Shown here in pieces: positions 32,208 through 41,605 of a stretch of DNA of 64,000 nucleotides (positions within the stretch are counted from its first letter, which is position 1; each line of letters opens with the position of its first letter). The notes beneath the pieces were generated by a model. The model searched no databases, was not told the origin of the DNA, and saw only the letters and a program-made list of their open reading frames with translations. Made by a program: the position numbers and the translations under genes. The stretch is from Alcanivorax sp. (lineage in GTDB: Bacteria > Pseudomonadota > Gammaproteobacteria > Pseudomonadales > Alcanivoracaceae). Where the stretch lies: the NCBI RefSeq assembly GCF_019431375.1, contig NZ_CP080267.1, positions 2,108,001 to 2,172,000 of the forward strand, read 5' to 3'.

Positions 32208-35078
32208 TCAGTCCTGCAGATCGAACCAGTGCTTCCAGATCGCTCGCACGCCTTCACGCAAATCGCGGAATTGAGTGTCGTCGACGATGGATTTCTCTTT
32301 GCGCAACGAGGCGCGATGAGCCGCGGATCGGTAAGCGAGGTACGCTTCCCGCAGCAAGCCGGCATCCTGCGCCGACATAATATCCAGTGCAGCCAGTGTT
32401 TCGAGCAGCCGCACATTATCGGTGAAGCGGGTCAGTTCACCGTGGGAGGAGGCCCATCTCAGAACCCCGTATTGCACCATAAATTCGATATCAACGATAC
32501 CACCCGGGTCCTGCTTGAGATGAAAACGGTCCTCGCCTTTTTCTCCCAAGTGGTCGACCATCTTGTCGCGCATGGCCAGCACATCCTCGCGCAACTTCTC
32601 CAGCGGCCGCTCCAGGCACAGCACCTGATGACGAATCGCCTCGAAACGGGCCCGAGCCCGGTTGCAGCCAGCCACCACGCGGGCCCGCACCAGGGCCTGA
32701 TGCTCCCAGGTCCAGGCATCGTTGAGCTGGTATTTCTCGAACGAATCCATGGAACTAACCAGCAAGCCGGCACTACCGGAGGGGCGCAGGCGCATATCCA
32801 CTTCGTACAGCTGGCCGCTCATGGTGCGGGTGGACAGAATATGAATGATGCGTTGGCCCAGGCGGGCATAGAACTGTTCGTTGGCCACCGGCTTGTCGCC
32901 ATCGGTCATGCCGCCACTGGCCGCATCGTGCAGAAACACCAGGTCCAGATCGGAGTTGTGCCCCAGCTCGATGCCGCCCAGCTTGCCGTAACCCGCCACC
33001 ACAAAATCCGGGTTGCAGGGCTGACCGTCGATGCGCGAGGGACGACCATGGCGTTCCACCAGCGGCTCCCAGGCCAGCATCACTACCTGGTTGAGAATGC
33101 TTTCCGCCAGCCAGGTGAGGTAGTCACTGACCTTCATCAGTGGCAGCACCTCGGTGACTTCCGAGGCCGCCACCCGCAGCAGATGGGCCTGCTTGAAGTT
33201 ACGCAGCACCTCCATCTGCTGTTCCAGATCATCCTCGGCCACCCGCAGCAGCTGCTGGCGCAGCTCGTCATCCAGCTCCGCACGCTCCGGCGGCGAATAG
33301 AGAGTGCGCACGTCCAGCAGCTCATCCAGCAGCACCGGATGCAGGGTAAGGCGCTCGGCGATCCAGGGGCTGGCTCCGGACAGTTTCACCAGCTGGGTCA
33401 GGGCGCTGGGGTTTTCCACCAGCAGGGCAATGTAGGCGCTACGGCGTAGCACCGCCTCCACAAAAGCCAGCAGTCGTACTACGGTGGTTTCCCCGTGACC
33501 CTGGTAACCCAGGGCCTCCAGCAGCAGGGGCATCAGCCGGTCCAGCCGCTCTCGACCGATCGCCTGCATGTTCTGCACCGAGCGGCTCTCGCGGAAATCA
33601 TTCAAATGGGCGTAGACCTTGTCGCCCTCCTGCACGCCGATGGCTTCCAGTTGAGCCACGGCCTGGGCCTCATCCAGCTCGCCCAGCCACAGATCCAGCA
33701 GCTCCTGATCGGCGCCCTGGGCGGCGTCGGTTTCCTGTTCCGGGTCGGCGATCACCTGGCTGAAATGATGACGCACGCTTTCCCGGTAACGCCGCAACTT
33801 GCGCTCGAAGGCGGCGCGGGCGGAGAAGCCCATGGCAAAAGTCAGACGCTGCCAGCCCAGCTCGTCGTCAGGCAGGCGCTGGGTCTGCTTATCCGCAATC
33901 CCCTGCAGTCGATGCTCCACATCCCGCAGGAACAGATAGGCTTCGGTGAGCTCCTCCGCCACGTCCTCAGGCAGCAACTCCAGCTCCACCAGTTGCGGCA
34001 GCACCTTGATCAGATTCGGTTCCCGCAGGGCCGGCAACTGGCCACCACGGATCAACTGGAAGGCCTGGACGATAAATTCCACTTCACGGATGCCACCGGC
34101 GCCCAGTTTCACATCCGCCTGCATGCCCTTGCGGTTCACTTCCCGTTCGATCAGGGATTTCATCTCGCGCAGGGAATGGAAGGCGCCGTAGTCGATATAG
34201 CGGCGATAGACGAAGGGGTTGAGCCGCTTGATCAGGCGTTTGCCGGCCTGCAGATCACCACCCACCGGACGCATCTTGATCAGCGCATAGCGCTCCCACT
34301 CACGGCCCTGGGTTTCGTAATACCCTTCCATGGCGTCGAAACCGATGGCCAGCACACCACTCTTGCCCCAGGGCCGCAGGCGCATGTCCACCCGGAATAC
34401 GAAGCCATCCGCGGTGGGCTGGTCCAGGGCCTTGATCAACTGCTGACCCAGGCGCACGAAAAACTGGTGGTGACTCAGGCTGCGCCGTTCGCCCTCGAGC
34501 TCCCCTTCATGCTCATAGGCAAAGATCAGGTCGATATCCGAGGACAGATTCAGCTCCCGCGCCCCCAGCTTGCCCATGGCCAGCACCACCAGCTGCACTG
34601 GCTTGCCATCCGGACCCATGGGGGTGCCGCTTTTCTCACAGGCCCAGCCGTGCAGCACAGCGAGCGCTTCCTGAATCAGGGTATCCGCCAGCAACGACAG
34701 ATCCGCCACGGTGCTGTGGTAGTCCCCTATCCCGGCCAGATCCCGCCAGATGATGCGCACCATGTGCCGGTGACGCAGGCGACGCAGGGCCCGCTTGAGC
34801 TCGTCCTCGTTGTGGCAGACTGCCAGCAAGTCGCGCACGGTCTGCCGCAGGGAATCCTCTGCCAGAGGCTGGCTCGGGTCACTGTCCAGCAGCCACTGAC
34901 CCAGGCCCGGATCACGCTGAAACTGTTGCGCCACATAGTCAGAGCCCGCCCACACCCGGGGCAGGTCATCAAGCAGGGCGTCGGGGATACGATGACCGGA
35001 TTCCACAAAGTGCTGCCAGTGCTGGCTGACCAGCACCGACAATTCATCCGGCAGAGCGTGATATTGGGGTTCTTTCAT
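32208..35078 (-). CDS. glnE: Glutamine synthetase adenylyltransferase / adenylyl-removing enzyme
   Basis: The 956-residue protein (E. coli 946) has two nucleotidyltransferase domains, marked by LNLSSDIDLIFAYEHEGE (about 180) and LGHNSDLDLVFLHDAASGG (about 715), each followed by a GlnD-PII-uridylyltransferase-like helical region. One half removes and the other adds AMP on glutamine synthetase according to PII and glutamine. It is the first gene of the long minus-strand operon that continues into the LPS genes. Confidence 0.96.
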   Translation of the reverse strand: MKEPQYHALPDELSVLVSQHWQHFVESGHRIPDALLDDLPRVWAGSDYVAQQFQRDPGLGQWLLDSDPSQPLAEDSLRQTVRDLLAVCHNEDELKRALRRLRHRHMVRIIWRDLAGIGDYHSTVADLSLLADTLIQEALAVLHGWACEKSGTPMGPDGKPVQLVVLAMGKLGARELNLSSDIDLIFAYEHEGELEGERRSLSHHQFFVRLGQQLIKALDQPTADGFVFRVDMRLRPWGKSGVLAIGFDAMEGYYETQGREWERYALIKMRPVGGDLQAGKRLIKRLNPFVYRRYIDYGAFHSLREMKSLIEREVNRKGMQADVKLGAGGIREVEFIVQAFQLIRGGQLPALREPNLIKVLPQLVELELLPEDVAEELTEAYLFLRDVEHRLQGIADKQTQRLPDDELGWQRLTFAMGFSARAAFERKLRRYRESVRHHFSQVIADPEQETDAAQGADQELLDLWLGELDEAQAVAQLEAIGVQEGDKVYAHLNDFRESRSVQNMQAIGRERLDRLMPLLLEALGYQGHGETTVVRLLAFVEAVLRRSAYIALLVENPSALTQLVKLSGASPWIAERLTLHPVLLDELLDVRTLYSPPERAELDDELRQQLLRVAEDDLEQQMEVLRNFKQAHLLRVAASEVTEVLPLMKVSDYLTWLAESILNQVVMLAWEPLVERHGRPSRIDGQPCNPDFVVAGYGKLGGIELGHNSDLDLVFLHDAASGGMTDGDKPVANEQFYARLGQRIIHILSTRTMSGQLYEVDMRLRPSGSAGLLVSSMDSFEKYQLNDAWTWEHQALVRARVVAGCNRARARFEAIRHQVLCLERPLEKLREDVLAMRDKMVDHLGEKGEDRFHLKQDPGGIVDIEFMVQYGVLRWASSHGELTRFTDNVRLLETLAALDIMSAQDAGLLREAYLAYRSAAHRASLRKEKSIVDDTQFRDLREGVRAIWKHWFDLQD

Positions 35079-35102
35079 GGGCGGCTATTGTTATACGGCG
35101 GG

Positions 35103-35406
35103 CTGCAAGCTACAAGCAGCAGATGCAAGCCTCAAGCTTCAAGCTGCAACACGGGGAACGGTCGGCAAGCCATTGTAACCTTGGTGCTTCGCGCTGAAAT
35201 CAATGGCAATCAGCCAACTCTGAAGAGCCCATGCTAGCGACAGCGGGGCTTTCCCTTGCTCACGCCGACCGAAACCGTGCACGCCACATCGCCCGCAGCG
35301 ACCAATAATCAGGGGCAATCATCGAGCATTCAGCGCGGAACCAGAGCGAACCAGATGGCACCACCTCCCTCCGCGCCTTGTACCTTGTAGCTTGAAACTT
35401 GCAGCT
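35103..35406. repeat. Intergenic inverted-repeat module, AAGCTTCAAGC type (1 of 3)
   Basis: The 331 bases between glnE and the GspE-like gene hold no supported gene. The left arm (35103-35154) is made of CAAGCTxCAAGC words ending GCTGCAACACGG. The right arm (35371-35406) is its rough inverse, CCGCGCCTTGTACCTTGTAG and on to CTTGCAGCT. Related modules lie at 55062-55249 and 63097-63250. Confidence 0.75.
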
Positions 35407-35409
35407 GAT

Positions 35410-37206
35410 TCACCCCAGCAAAATATCCTGGGATGGCGTCACCCGCATCACCTCTTCAATGGTGGTCAGACCCTTGGCCACTTTCATGGCACCACTGATA
35501 CGCAGGGGCTTCATGCCATTCTTGAGGGCCTGGCGAGTCAGGGTTTCCAGTTCAGAGCCCCGGGAAATATGGTTTTTCAGGCTGGTGTTAAGGGGCATGG
35601 CTTCATACACCCCCATGCGCCCCAGATAGCCGGTATCCCGACATTCCAGACAGCCCACCGGACGGTAGAGCACTTCCGGCGGCTTCATCTTGAAGGGGCG
35701 CACCAGCTCCTCCCAGGCCTGCACATCGGTCTCTGTTGCCTCCTTGCAATGGGGGCACAGGGTGCGAATCAGACGCTGGGCCATCACCCCGAGCACCGTG
35801 GCGCTGATCATGTAGGGCGGCACGCCCAGATCCACCAGACGGGTAATGGAAGATGGGGCATCGTTGGTGTGCAGGGTGGACAGCACCAGGTGACCGGTCA
35901 GCGCCGCCTGGATCGCCATGTCCGCCGTGGCCAGGTCGCGGATCTCGCCGATCATGATGATATCCGGGTCCTGGCGCAGCATGGCCTTGACCCCCTGGGC
36001 AAAACTCACGTCGATATTGGCCTGCACCTGCATCTGGTTGAAGCTGGGCTCCACCATTTCGATGGGATCCTCAATGGTGCAGACATTCACCTCGCTGGTG
36101 GCCAGCTGCTTGAGGGTGGAATACAGGGTGGTGGTCTTGCCTGAACCGGTGGGCCCGGTGACGAAGATGATCCCGTGGGGATGGGACGTCATGCGCTGCC
36201 AGGCCTGGTAATCCTCGGCAGTAAAACCCATCTGCTCGAAGCTGCGCACCAGCACATCCGGGTCGAACACCCGCATCACCATCTTTTCCCCGAAGGCGGT
36301 GGGCAGGGTGGAGATACGCAGTTCAATCTCGTCCCCTTCCGGGGACTTGGTCTTCAAGCGACCATCCTGGGGCTTGCGTTTTTCCGCCACATTCAGGCGG
36401 CTGAGAATCTTCAACCGGCTGGTGACCGCCGCCATGATTGCCGCCGGCAGTTCGTAGACATCGTGCAGCACGCCATCGATCCGGAAACGCATCTTGCCGG
36501 TCTCCCGGCGAGGCTCCAGATGGATATCGCTGGCCCGCTGGGAAAACGCGTACTGCAGAATCCAGTCCACGATATTGACGATGTGCTGGTCGTCCGCGTC
36601 GTGATGCCCCTTACCCACTTCCAGCAACTGCTCGAAGTTGGTAATACCGGACATTTCCTGGCCGGTGTTGCCGGAAGCCCCGGCGATGGAACGGCTCAGG
36701 TTGTAGAATTCAACGCGGTAACGGCGCAGCTGCTCCGGGTTGGCCAGCACCACCTCCAGCTCCCGATCACGCAGCACCTGCTTGAGGTGGGCCTGCCAGT
36801 CGCGCACAAAGGGCTGATCGCAGGCCACCACCACCTTGTCCCGCAGCACCTCCACCGCCACGATGCCGTGACGTTCGGCAAAGGCGTAGCTCATCACATT
36901 GGTCACCTGGTCCACATGCACCTTGAGTGGATCAATGTGACACACCGGCATACCCGCCTTTTCTCCCAGCCAGTGGGTCAGGAAGTCCACATCCAGCAAC
37001 TGATGGGTATTGGTCCGATCGGTGAGCCGGTACTTCGCCAGCACCTGAATCGGATGCCAATTCAGCTCCTTCTTTTCCCGCGGCGTGGTGGAAATGACAT
37101 TGAAGTCTTCCTGACTGACACGCCCTTCTTCCAGCAACTCGCGCATCAGCCAGCGCACATCAATCAGCAGACCATCCAGTTTGGCGGGGTTGGCAGTGGC
37201 GTTCAC
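35410..37206 (-). CDS. GspE/PilB-family secretion ATPase (MshE-like, orphan)
   Basis: The 598-residue protein has an N-terminal MshEN/GspE-N region (to about 190) and a AAA core with Walker A GPTGSGKTTT at 351-360, the Asp box TIEDPIEM, Walker B IIMIGEIRD and the His box HLVLSTLHTNDAPSSITRL. A zinc-binding tetracysteine follows (CPHC near 480, CLEC near 515). Such hexameric ATPases drive type II secretion or type IV pilus assembly at the inner membrane. None of the other secretion genes is nearby, so the machine it serves is unknown. Confidence 0.93.
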   Translation of the reverse strand: MNATANPAKLDGLLIDVRWLMRELLEEGRVSQEDFNVISTTPREKKELNWHPIQVLAKYRLTDRTNTHQLLDVDFLTHWLGEKAGMPVCHIDPLKVHVDQVTNVMSYAFAERHGIVAVEVLRDKVVVACDQPFVRDWQAHLKQVLRDRELEVVLANPEQLRRYRVEFYNLSRSIAGASGNTGQEMSGITNFEQLLEVGKGHHDADDQHIVNIVDWILQYAFSQRASDIHLEPRRETGKMRFRIDGVLHDVYELPAAIMAAVTSRLKILSRLNVAEKRKPQDGRLKTKSPEGDEIELRISTLPTAFGEKMVMRVFDPDVLVRSFEQMGFTAEDYQAWQRMTSHPHGIIFVTGPTGSGKTTTLYSTLKQLATSEVNVCTIEDPIEMVEPSFNQMQVQANIDVSFAQGVKAMLRQDPDIIMIGEIRDLATADMAIQAALTGHLVLSTLHTNDAPSSITRLVDLGVPPYMISATVLGVMAQRLIRTLCPHCKEATETDVQAWEELVRPFKMKPPEVLYRPVGCLECRDTGYLGRMGVYEAMPLNTSLKNHISRGSELETLTRQALKNGMKPLRISGAMKVAKGLTTIEEVMRVTPSQDILLG

Positions 37207-37283
37207 GGAAACTCTCCGGGTCGTGGGCGGGCAGAGCCGCCTGTCTCATTATTTTGTAGTACTGTAACGATAACAGGTAAACC

Positions 37284-37312
37284 CTGACAGCCCCGACGCC
37301 TTTGACTATACT
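37284..37312 (+). promoter_or_regulatory. Likely promoter of the DUF47-pit operon
   Basis: CTGACA at 37284-37289, 17 bases, then TATACT at 37307-37312 fit a sigma-70 promoter at five of six positions in each element. It points to the operon starting at 37442. I see no clear Pho box. Confidence 0.55.
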
Positions 37313-37441
37313 CGCGGCCAGCTTCATGACACATCCGTGACAGACGCACGGTCGTGCCATGACCCGAGCTCCTCTCCCTATGGGCGACGCCCCGGGAAAG
37401 TGGGACACTGATTTCTACCTGACTCTGGATCCGAGGCGCCT

Positions 37442-38122
37442 ATGTCCTTTGGAAGCTCCATTGCCGGCCTGTTTGGCCGCTCACCGATCAAGCCCCTACA
37501 GCAACATTACGACACCGTTCACGATTGTGCCCGCACCCTGGCGGATTTCTTCGCCGCCGTTACCGAAGGGGACTGGGACAAGGCGCGCTCTGCCCGCAAA
37601 CGTATCGCCGAACTGGAAAACCAGGCCGACGAACTGAAAAAAGAGTTCCGCCTGAACCTGCCCAAAAGCCTGTTTCTGCCCATGCCCCGTACCGATCTGC
37701 TCGATCTGATCAGCGTGCAGGACAAGGTGGCCAACAAGGCCAAGGACATCTCCGGGCTGATGCTGGGCCGGCAGATGAGCATCCCGCCGGTGCTGGCCGA
37801 TGTGATGCGCGACTATGTGCAGGGTGCCATCGACACCTCCGCCCAGGCCCAGAAAGCCATTAACGAGCTCGACGAGCTGATCGAGACCGGCTTCAGCGGC
37901 CGCGAAATCCAGATCGTGGAAGAGCTCATCGAAGAGCTGGACCGCCTGGAGCGCAACAACGACGAACAGCAAATCACCATCCGCTCCACCCTGTTCAAGC
38001 TGGAAAGCGAACTGCCCCCGGTGGATGTCATTTTTCTCTACAAGATCATCGAATGGGTAGGCGATCTCGCTGATCGCGCCCAGAAAGTGGGCGGCCGCCT
38101 GCAGATGTTGGTCGCACGCTAG
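37442..38122 (+). CDS. DUF47/PhoU-like Pit accessory protein
   Basis: The 226-residue, all-helical cytoplasmic protein (TIGR00153/DUF47 family) resembles PhoU in its repeated charged helices (RKRIAELENQADELKKEFR, KAINELDELIETGFSGREIQIVEELIEELDRLE). Members are almost always encoded just before a Pit phosphate transporter, as here (10 bases), and are thought to modulate it. ATG at 37442. Confidence 0.93.
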   Translation: MSFGSSIAGLFGRSPIKPLQQHYDTVHDCARTLADFFAAVTEGDWDKARSARKRIAELENQADELKKEFRLNLPKSLFLPMPRTDLLDLISVQDKVANKAKDISGLMLGRQMSIPPVLADVMRDYVQGAIDTSAQAQKAINELDELIETGFSGREIQIVEELIEELDRLERNNDEQQITIRSTLFKLESELPPVDVIFLYKIIEWVGDLADRAQKVGGRLQMLVAR

Positions 38123-38132
38123 GAGTTATCTT

Positions 38133-39401
38133 ATGGAGTGGATGATTGAACACAGCTACCTGATGCTGTTGATGGCCGGCGCCTTCGGTTTCCTGATGGC
38201 CTGGGGCGTGGGTGCCAACGACGTGGCCAACGCCATGGGCACATCCGTGGGCTCCGGCGCCCTGACGGTCAAGCAAGCCGTGATGATTGCCATCGTCTTT
38301 GAGTTCTGTGGTGCCTATCTGGCCGGTGGCGAAGTGACCGCCACGGTACGTAAAGGCATCGTCGACGCGGGCGTCTTTACTGAATTCCCCCACTATCTGG
38401 TCTACGGGATGATGTCCGCCCTGCTGGCCGCCGGCATCTGGCTGATTGTCGCCTCCTGGTTCGGCTGGCCGGTCTCCACCACCCACTCCATCGTCGGCGC
38501 CATTGTCGGCTTTGCCGCCGTGGGCGTGGGCATGGATGCGGTCAACTGGGGCAAGGTGGGCAACATCGTCGCCAGCTGGGTCACCTCGCCGTTGCTGGCA
38601 GGCTTTATCTCCTTTGCCCTGATCAAGAGCGTGCAGAAGCTGGTACTCAACCAGGACGACCCCTTCCAGCGAGCCAAGCGGGTGGTGCCTTTCTACATGT
38701 TCCTGGTGGGCTTCGCGATCACCGCCGTCACCCTGCTCAAGGGGCTCAAGCATATCGGCCTGGAAATCAGCTTTGCTGCCAGCCTCGGCTGGGCTGCCGT
38801 GGGCGGCCTGGTCATTGCCCTGATCGGCGCCATCATCCTCAGCCGCATCCAGCCCAATCCGGAAGCCGACAAGGATTTCCGCTTTCACTCCGTGGAGCGC
38901 ATCTTTGCCGTGCTGATGATCTTCACCGCCTGTGCCATGGCTTTCGCCCATGGTTCCAACGATGTCGCCAACGCCGTGGGGCCGCTGGCCGCCATCAACA
39001 GCGTCATCGTCAATGAAGGCGTTATCGGTGGTGAAGCGGCCATGCCCAGCTGGATTCTGCTGGTGGGCGCCATGGGTATCGTGTTCGGTCTCGCCATTCT
39101 CGGGGCCCGGGTCATGGCCACGGTGGGCAAGAACATCACCGAGCTGACCCCCAGCCGCGGCTTTGCCGCCGAGCTGGGCGCTGCCGGCACGGTGATCCTG
39201 GCCTCCGGCACCGGCCTGCCCATTTCCACCACTCACACCCTGGTGGGGGCAATCCTGGGTGTCGGCATGGCTCGCGGCATCGGCTCCCTGAACCTGCGGG
39301 TGGTCAGCACCATCTTCACCTCCTGGGTGGTCACCCTGCCGGCAGGCGCCCTGTTGTCGATCCTGTTCTTCTACTTCTTCAAGGGCCTGTTCGGCGCGTA
39401 A
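38133..39401 (+). CDS. pit: Low-affinity inorganic phosphate transporter (Pit family)
   Basis: The 422-residue inner-membrane protein has about ten helices in two inverted halves. Both Pit signatures are present: GVGANDVANAMGTSVGSGAL near the start and AHGSNDVANAVGPLAAI near residue 270. It takes up phosphate (often as metal-phosphate) by proton symport. It is cotranscribed with the DUF47 gene and followed by a strong terminator. Confidence 0.96.
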   Translation: MEWMIEHSYLMLLMAGAFGFLMAWGVGANDVANAMGTSVGSGALTVKQAVMIAIVFEFCGAYLAGGEVTATVRKGIVDAGVFTEFPHYLVYGMMSALLAAGIWLIVASWFGWPVSTTHSIVGAIVGFAAVGVGMDAVNWGKVGNIVASWVTSPLLAGFISFALIKSVQKLVLNQDDPFQRAKRVVPFYMFLVGFAITAVTLLKGLKHIGLEISFAASLGWAAVGGLVIALIGAIILSRIQPNPEADKDFRFHSVERIFAVLMIFTACAMAFAHGSNDVANAVGPLAAINSVIVNEGVIGGEAAMPSWILLVGAMGIVFGLAILGARVMATVGKNITELTPSRGFAAELGAAGTVILASGTGLPISTTHTLVGAILGVGMARGIGSLNLRVVSTIFTSWVVTLPAGALLSILFFYFFKGLFGA

Positions 39402-39422
39402 CAACCCAGCCTGAAGAACACA

Positions 39423-39446
39423 ACGCCGCCTTCGGGCGGCGTTTTT
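39423..39446 (+). terminator. Terminator after pit
   Basis: ACGCCGCC, loop TTCG, GGCGGCGT, then TTTT form an eight-pair stem with a UUCG tetraloop and T-run, 21 bases after the stop. Confidence 0.92.
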
Positions 39447-39553
39447 GTTTCTGTTGCCAGGCCACCTTCCACAACGCCCCACCGGCACATCTGGCAACCG
39501 ACGCCCCCCGCTGGCTATACTGATCTGTCAGCCACCAACCACAGAGACATGCC

Positions 39554-40873
39554 GTGCCCAGCGCCACCCCCGACAATCAGGTCAACTGGTTCCGCAATTC
39601 GTCCCCGTACATTAACGCCCACCGGGGGCGCACCTTTGTGGTCATGCTTTCCGGCGAACTGCTGGACGGCCCGCGCCTGCCCACCCTGATTCACGATCTG
39701 GCCCTGCTCAACAGCCTGGGGATCAAGCTGGTGCTGGTCCACGGTGCCCGCCCGCAGATCAGCGCACGACTGGCAGAGTCCGGCATCGAATCCACCTTTG
39801 AGCAGCACATGCGCATCACCGACAGCGCTGCGCTCAATGGTGTCATGGCGGCGGTGGGTGCCCTGCGCCTGAAACTGGAAGGGCTGTTCTCAATGGGGCT
39901 GGCCAACTCCCCCATGTACAACGCCGGCATCCGGCTGATCAGCGGCAATTTCGTCATCGCCAAACCGGTGGGCGTGCGCAACGGGTTCGACTACCAGCAC
40001 ACCGGCGAAGTGCGGCGTATCGAAGTGGATGCCATCCGCCAGCAACTGAGCAATGGCAATGTGGTACTGCTGTCACCGCTGGGTTGTTCGCCCACCGGTG
40101 AACTGTTCAACGTGAATGCGGAAGAAGTGGCCTCCACCGCCGCCATCGCCCTGGGCGCCGACAAGCTCATTCTCATGGGCAACGACCTGCGACTCGCGGA
40201 CAACAACGGCGACATGGTGCGCGAACTCAGCCCGCAACAGGCCGGCAAACTGCTTGCCGACGACCAATTGCAGGACAATGGCGTGGACCGGCAGCTCACC
40301 GCCGCCTGTCACGCCGCCAGCAATGGCGTAGGCCGTGCCCACCTGATCGACGCCAACGACGACGGCGCCCTGCTCAAGGAGCTGTTCACCCGCGACGGCT
40401 GCGGCACCCTGGTCACCCGGGAAACCTACGAAACCCTGCGCGGCGCCCGCATCGACGACGTGGGCGGCATCCTGGAACTGATAGAACCCCTGGAAGCCGA
40501 CGGCACCCTGGTGCGTCGCTCCCGGGAACTGCTGGAAAACGAAATCCAGCGCTTCGCCATCATCGAGCGCGACGGCATGGTCATCGCCTGCGCCGCCCTC
40601 TACCCCTTCCCGGACGACAAGACCGGCGAACTGGCCTGCGTGGCCGTCCACCCCGGCTACCGCAAGGGCGAGCGCGGCGCCCAGCTATTGGGCTATCTGG
40701 AGCGGCGGGCCAAGGAACAGGGGCTGACCAGCCTGTTCGTGCTTACCACTCTGACCGCGCACTGGTTTCAACAGCAGGGGTTTGAACTGGCTGGGGTGGA
40801 AGCACTGCCGGGGGCCCGGAAGTCGCTGTATAACTGGCAGCGGAACTCGAAGGTGTTTGTGAAGGGGCTGTAG
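39554..40873 (+). CDS. argA: N-acetylglutamate synthase
   Basis: The 439-residue protein (E. coli 443) has an N-terminal amino-acid-kinase fold (GIKLVLVHGARPQISARLAE; NVVLLSPLGCSPTGELFNV) and a C-terminal GNAT domain (ELACVAVHPGYRKGERGAQLLGYLERRAKEQGL; the acetyl-CoA loop is within it). It acetylates glutamate, the first step of arginine synthesis, and in this class is feedback-inhibited by arginine. The start is GTG at 39554. The cassette array begins about 80 bases beyond its stop. Confidence 0.96.
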   Translation: MPSATPDNQVNWFRNSSPYINAHRGRTFVVMLSGELLDGPRLPTLIHDLALLNSLGIKLVLVHGARPQISARLAESGIESTFEQHMRITDSAALNGVMAAVGALRLKLEGLFSMGLANSPMYNAGIRLISGNFVIAKPVGVRNGFDYQHTGEVRRIEVDAIRQQLSNGNVVLLSPLGCSPTGELFNVNAEEVASTAAIALGADKLILMGNDLRLADNNGDMVRELSPQQAGKLLADDQLQDNGVDRQLTAACHAASNGVGRAHLIDANDDGALLKELFTRDGCGTLVTRETYETLRGARIDDVGGILELIEPLEADGTLVRRSRELLENEIQRFAIIERDGMVIACAALYPFPDDKTGELACVAVHPGYRKGERGAQLLGYLERRAKEQGLTSLFVLTTLTAHWFQQQGFELAGVEALPGARKSLYNWQRNSKVFVKGL

Positions 40874-40915
40874 CTGACGCCACCCAGCCCGCTACCAAGC
40901 CACCGCACGGTTGGC

Positions 40916-40940
40916 GTTGGAGCCATGCTCGCATGGCGAA
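40916..40940. repeat. REP-like palindrome beside the cassette array
   Basis: GTTGGAGCCATGCTCGCATGGCGAA is a REP-type imperfect palindrome. Its exact inverse complement occurs at 49852-49876, on the other side of the array; a variant (TTGCGAGCAAG) follows at 49971-49995. Confidence 0.7.
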
Positions 40941-40952
40941 GGGCTCGCAAAG

Positions 40953-41006
40953 TGTGAACGTTGCTAGCAGGGGCGCCGAAGGCGTCCGCTGCCTTGCCTT
41001 GTTATA
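40953..41006 (-). other. attC-like site A (end of the array)
   Basis: On the minus strand it opens with TATAACA, has a hairpin core (GCAGCGGACGCC/GGCGCCCCTGC) and closes with GTTCACA. The closing triplet GTT is kept but the rest of that core site is degenerate, as expected for the array end. The gene at 41010 stops four bases before it. Confidence 0.7.
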
Positions 41007-41009
41007 CCT

Positions 41010-41513
41010 TCAATCAGCTTCAAGCCTGAAGTCTGCCTTAGCTCCAACGACGCCGATGTAGGATCGCAGATTCAGGATGCCGGTTTGGTATTCATGCGAC
41101 GCCCCAACGCCCGGCTGCTCCACACGTAACAGACCGTCTTCGTTCACCGAAATAATGATTTTAATGTCCAGTTTAAATGGCACGCCGTGAAAGAGCGTTC
41201 TGGTAAAAACAAGCTCATCACCTTCTATGTAGCGATGTCCAAGAACAAGGTCACCGCCGCCACTCTTCTGAAAAATGAACACCTGGAACTCAGCGCCCGT
41301 GTCGACGTCAATTGCACCAACAAACGCCATTGGTGCCCAGCTTTCCGATGAGGGATCGGTTGAAACGACATGGAAATCGTACTCAACACCTCGACTTTTT
41401 ATTTCCTCATTTCCGATTAGCTTGTATATCTCGCCAGGATCAGAGGATATAACTTTGCCAAAGGAAGCTGAGCATAAAACCATCAAAATCAAGAACGCAG
41501 CTATCCTTGTCAT
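41010..41513 (-). CDS. Secreted protein of cassette 8
   Basis: This 167-residue protein has an N-terminal signal peptide (MTRIAAFLILMVLCSASFGK) and a beta-rich mature part, so it should be periplasmic or secreted. No family is recognised. It is the last cassette before argA; its ATG lies 22 bases after the closing core of site B, with AGGA upstream, and its TGA abuts site A. This tight fit between sites is the reason to accept it as real. Confidence 0.75.
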   Translation of the reverse strand: MTRIAAFLILMVLCSASFGKVISSDPGEIYKLIGNEEIKSRGVEYDFHVVSTDPSSESWAPMAFVGAIDVDTGAEFQVFIFQKSGGGDLVLGHRYIEGDELVFTRTLFHGVPFKLDIKIIISVNEDGLLRVEQPGVGASHEYQTGILNLRSYIGVVGAKADFRLEAD

Positions 41514-41534
41514 CGTGATCTTCCTGCCCTATGT

Positions 41535-41605
41535 GTATAACGCTGCGCTCACCGGCATTTTTGTAGCGAAGCGGAAAAAATGTCCGAGTGCAGCGCCTTG
41601 TTATG
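41535..41605 (-). other. attC-like site B
   Basis: On the minus strand GCATAACA opens the site, GGCGCTGCACTCGG and CCGGTGAGCGCAGCG form the imperfect stem, and CGTTATAC closes it; 71 bases. It follows the large interrupted cassette gene. Confidence 0.8.
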
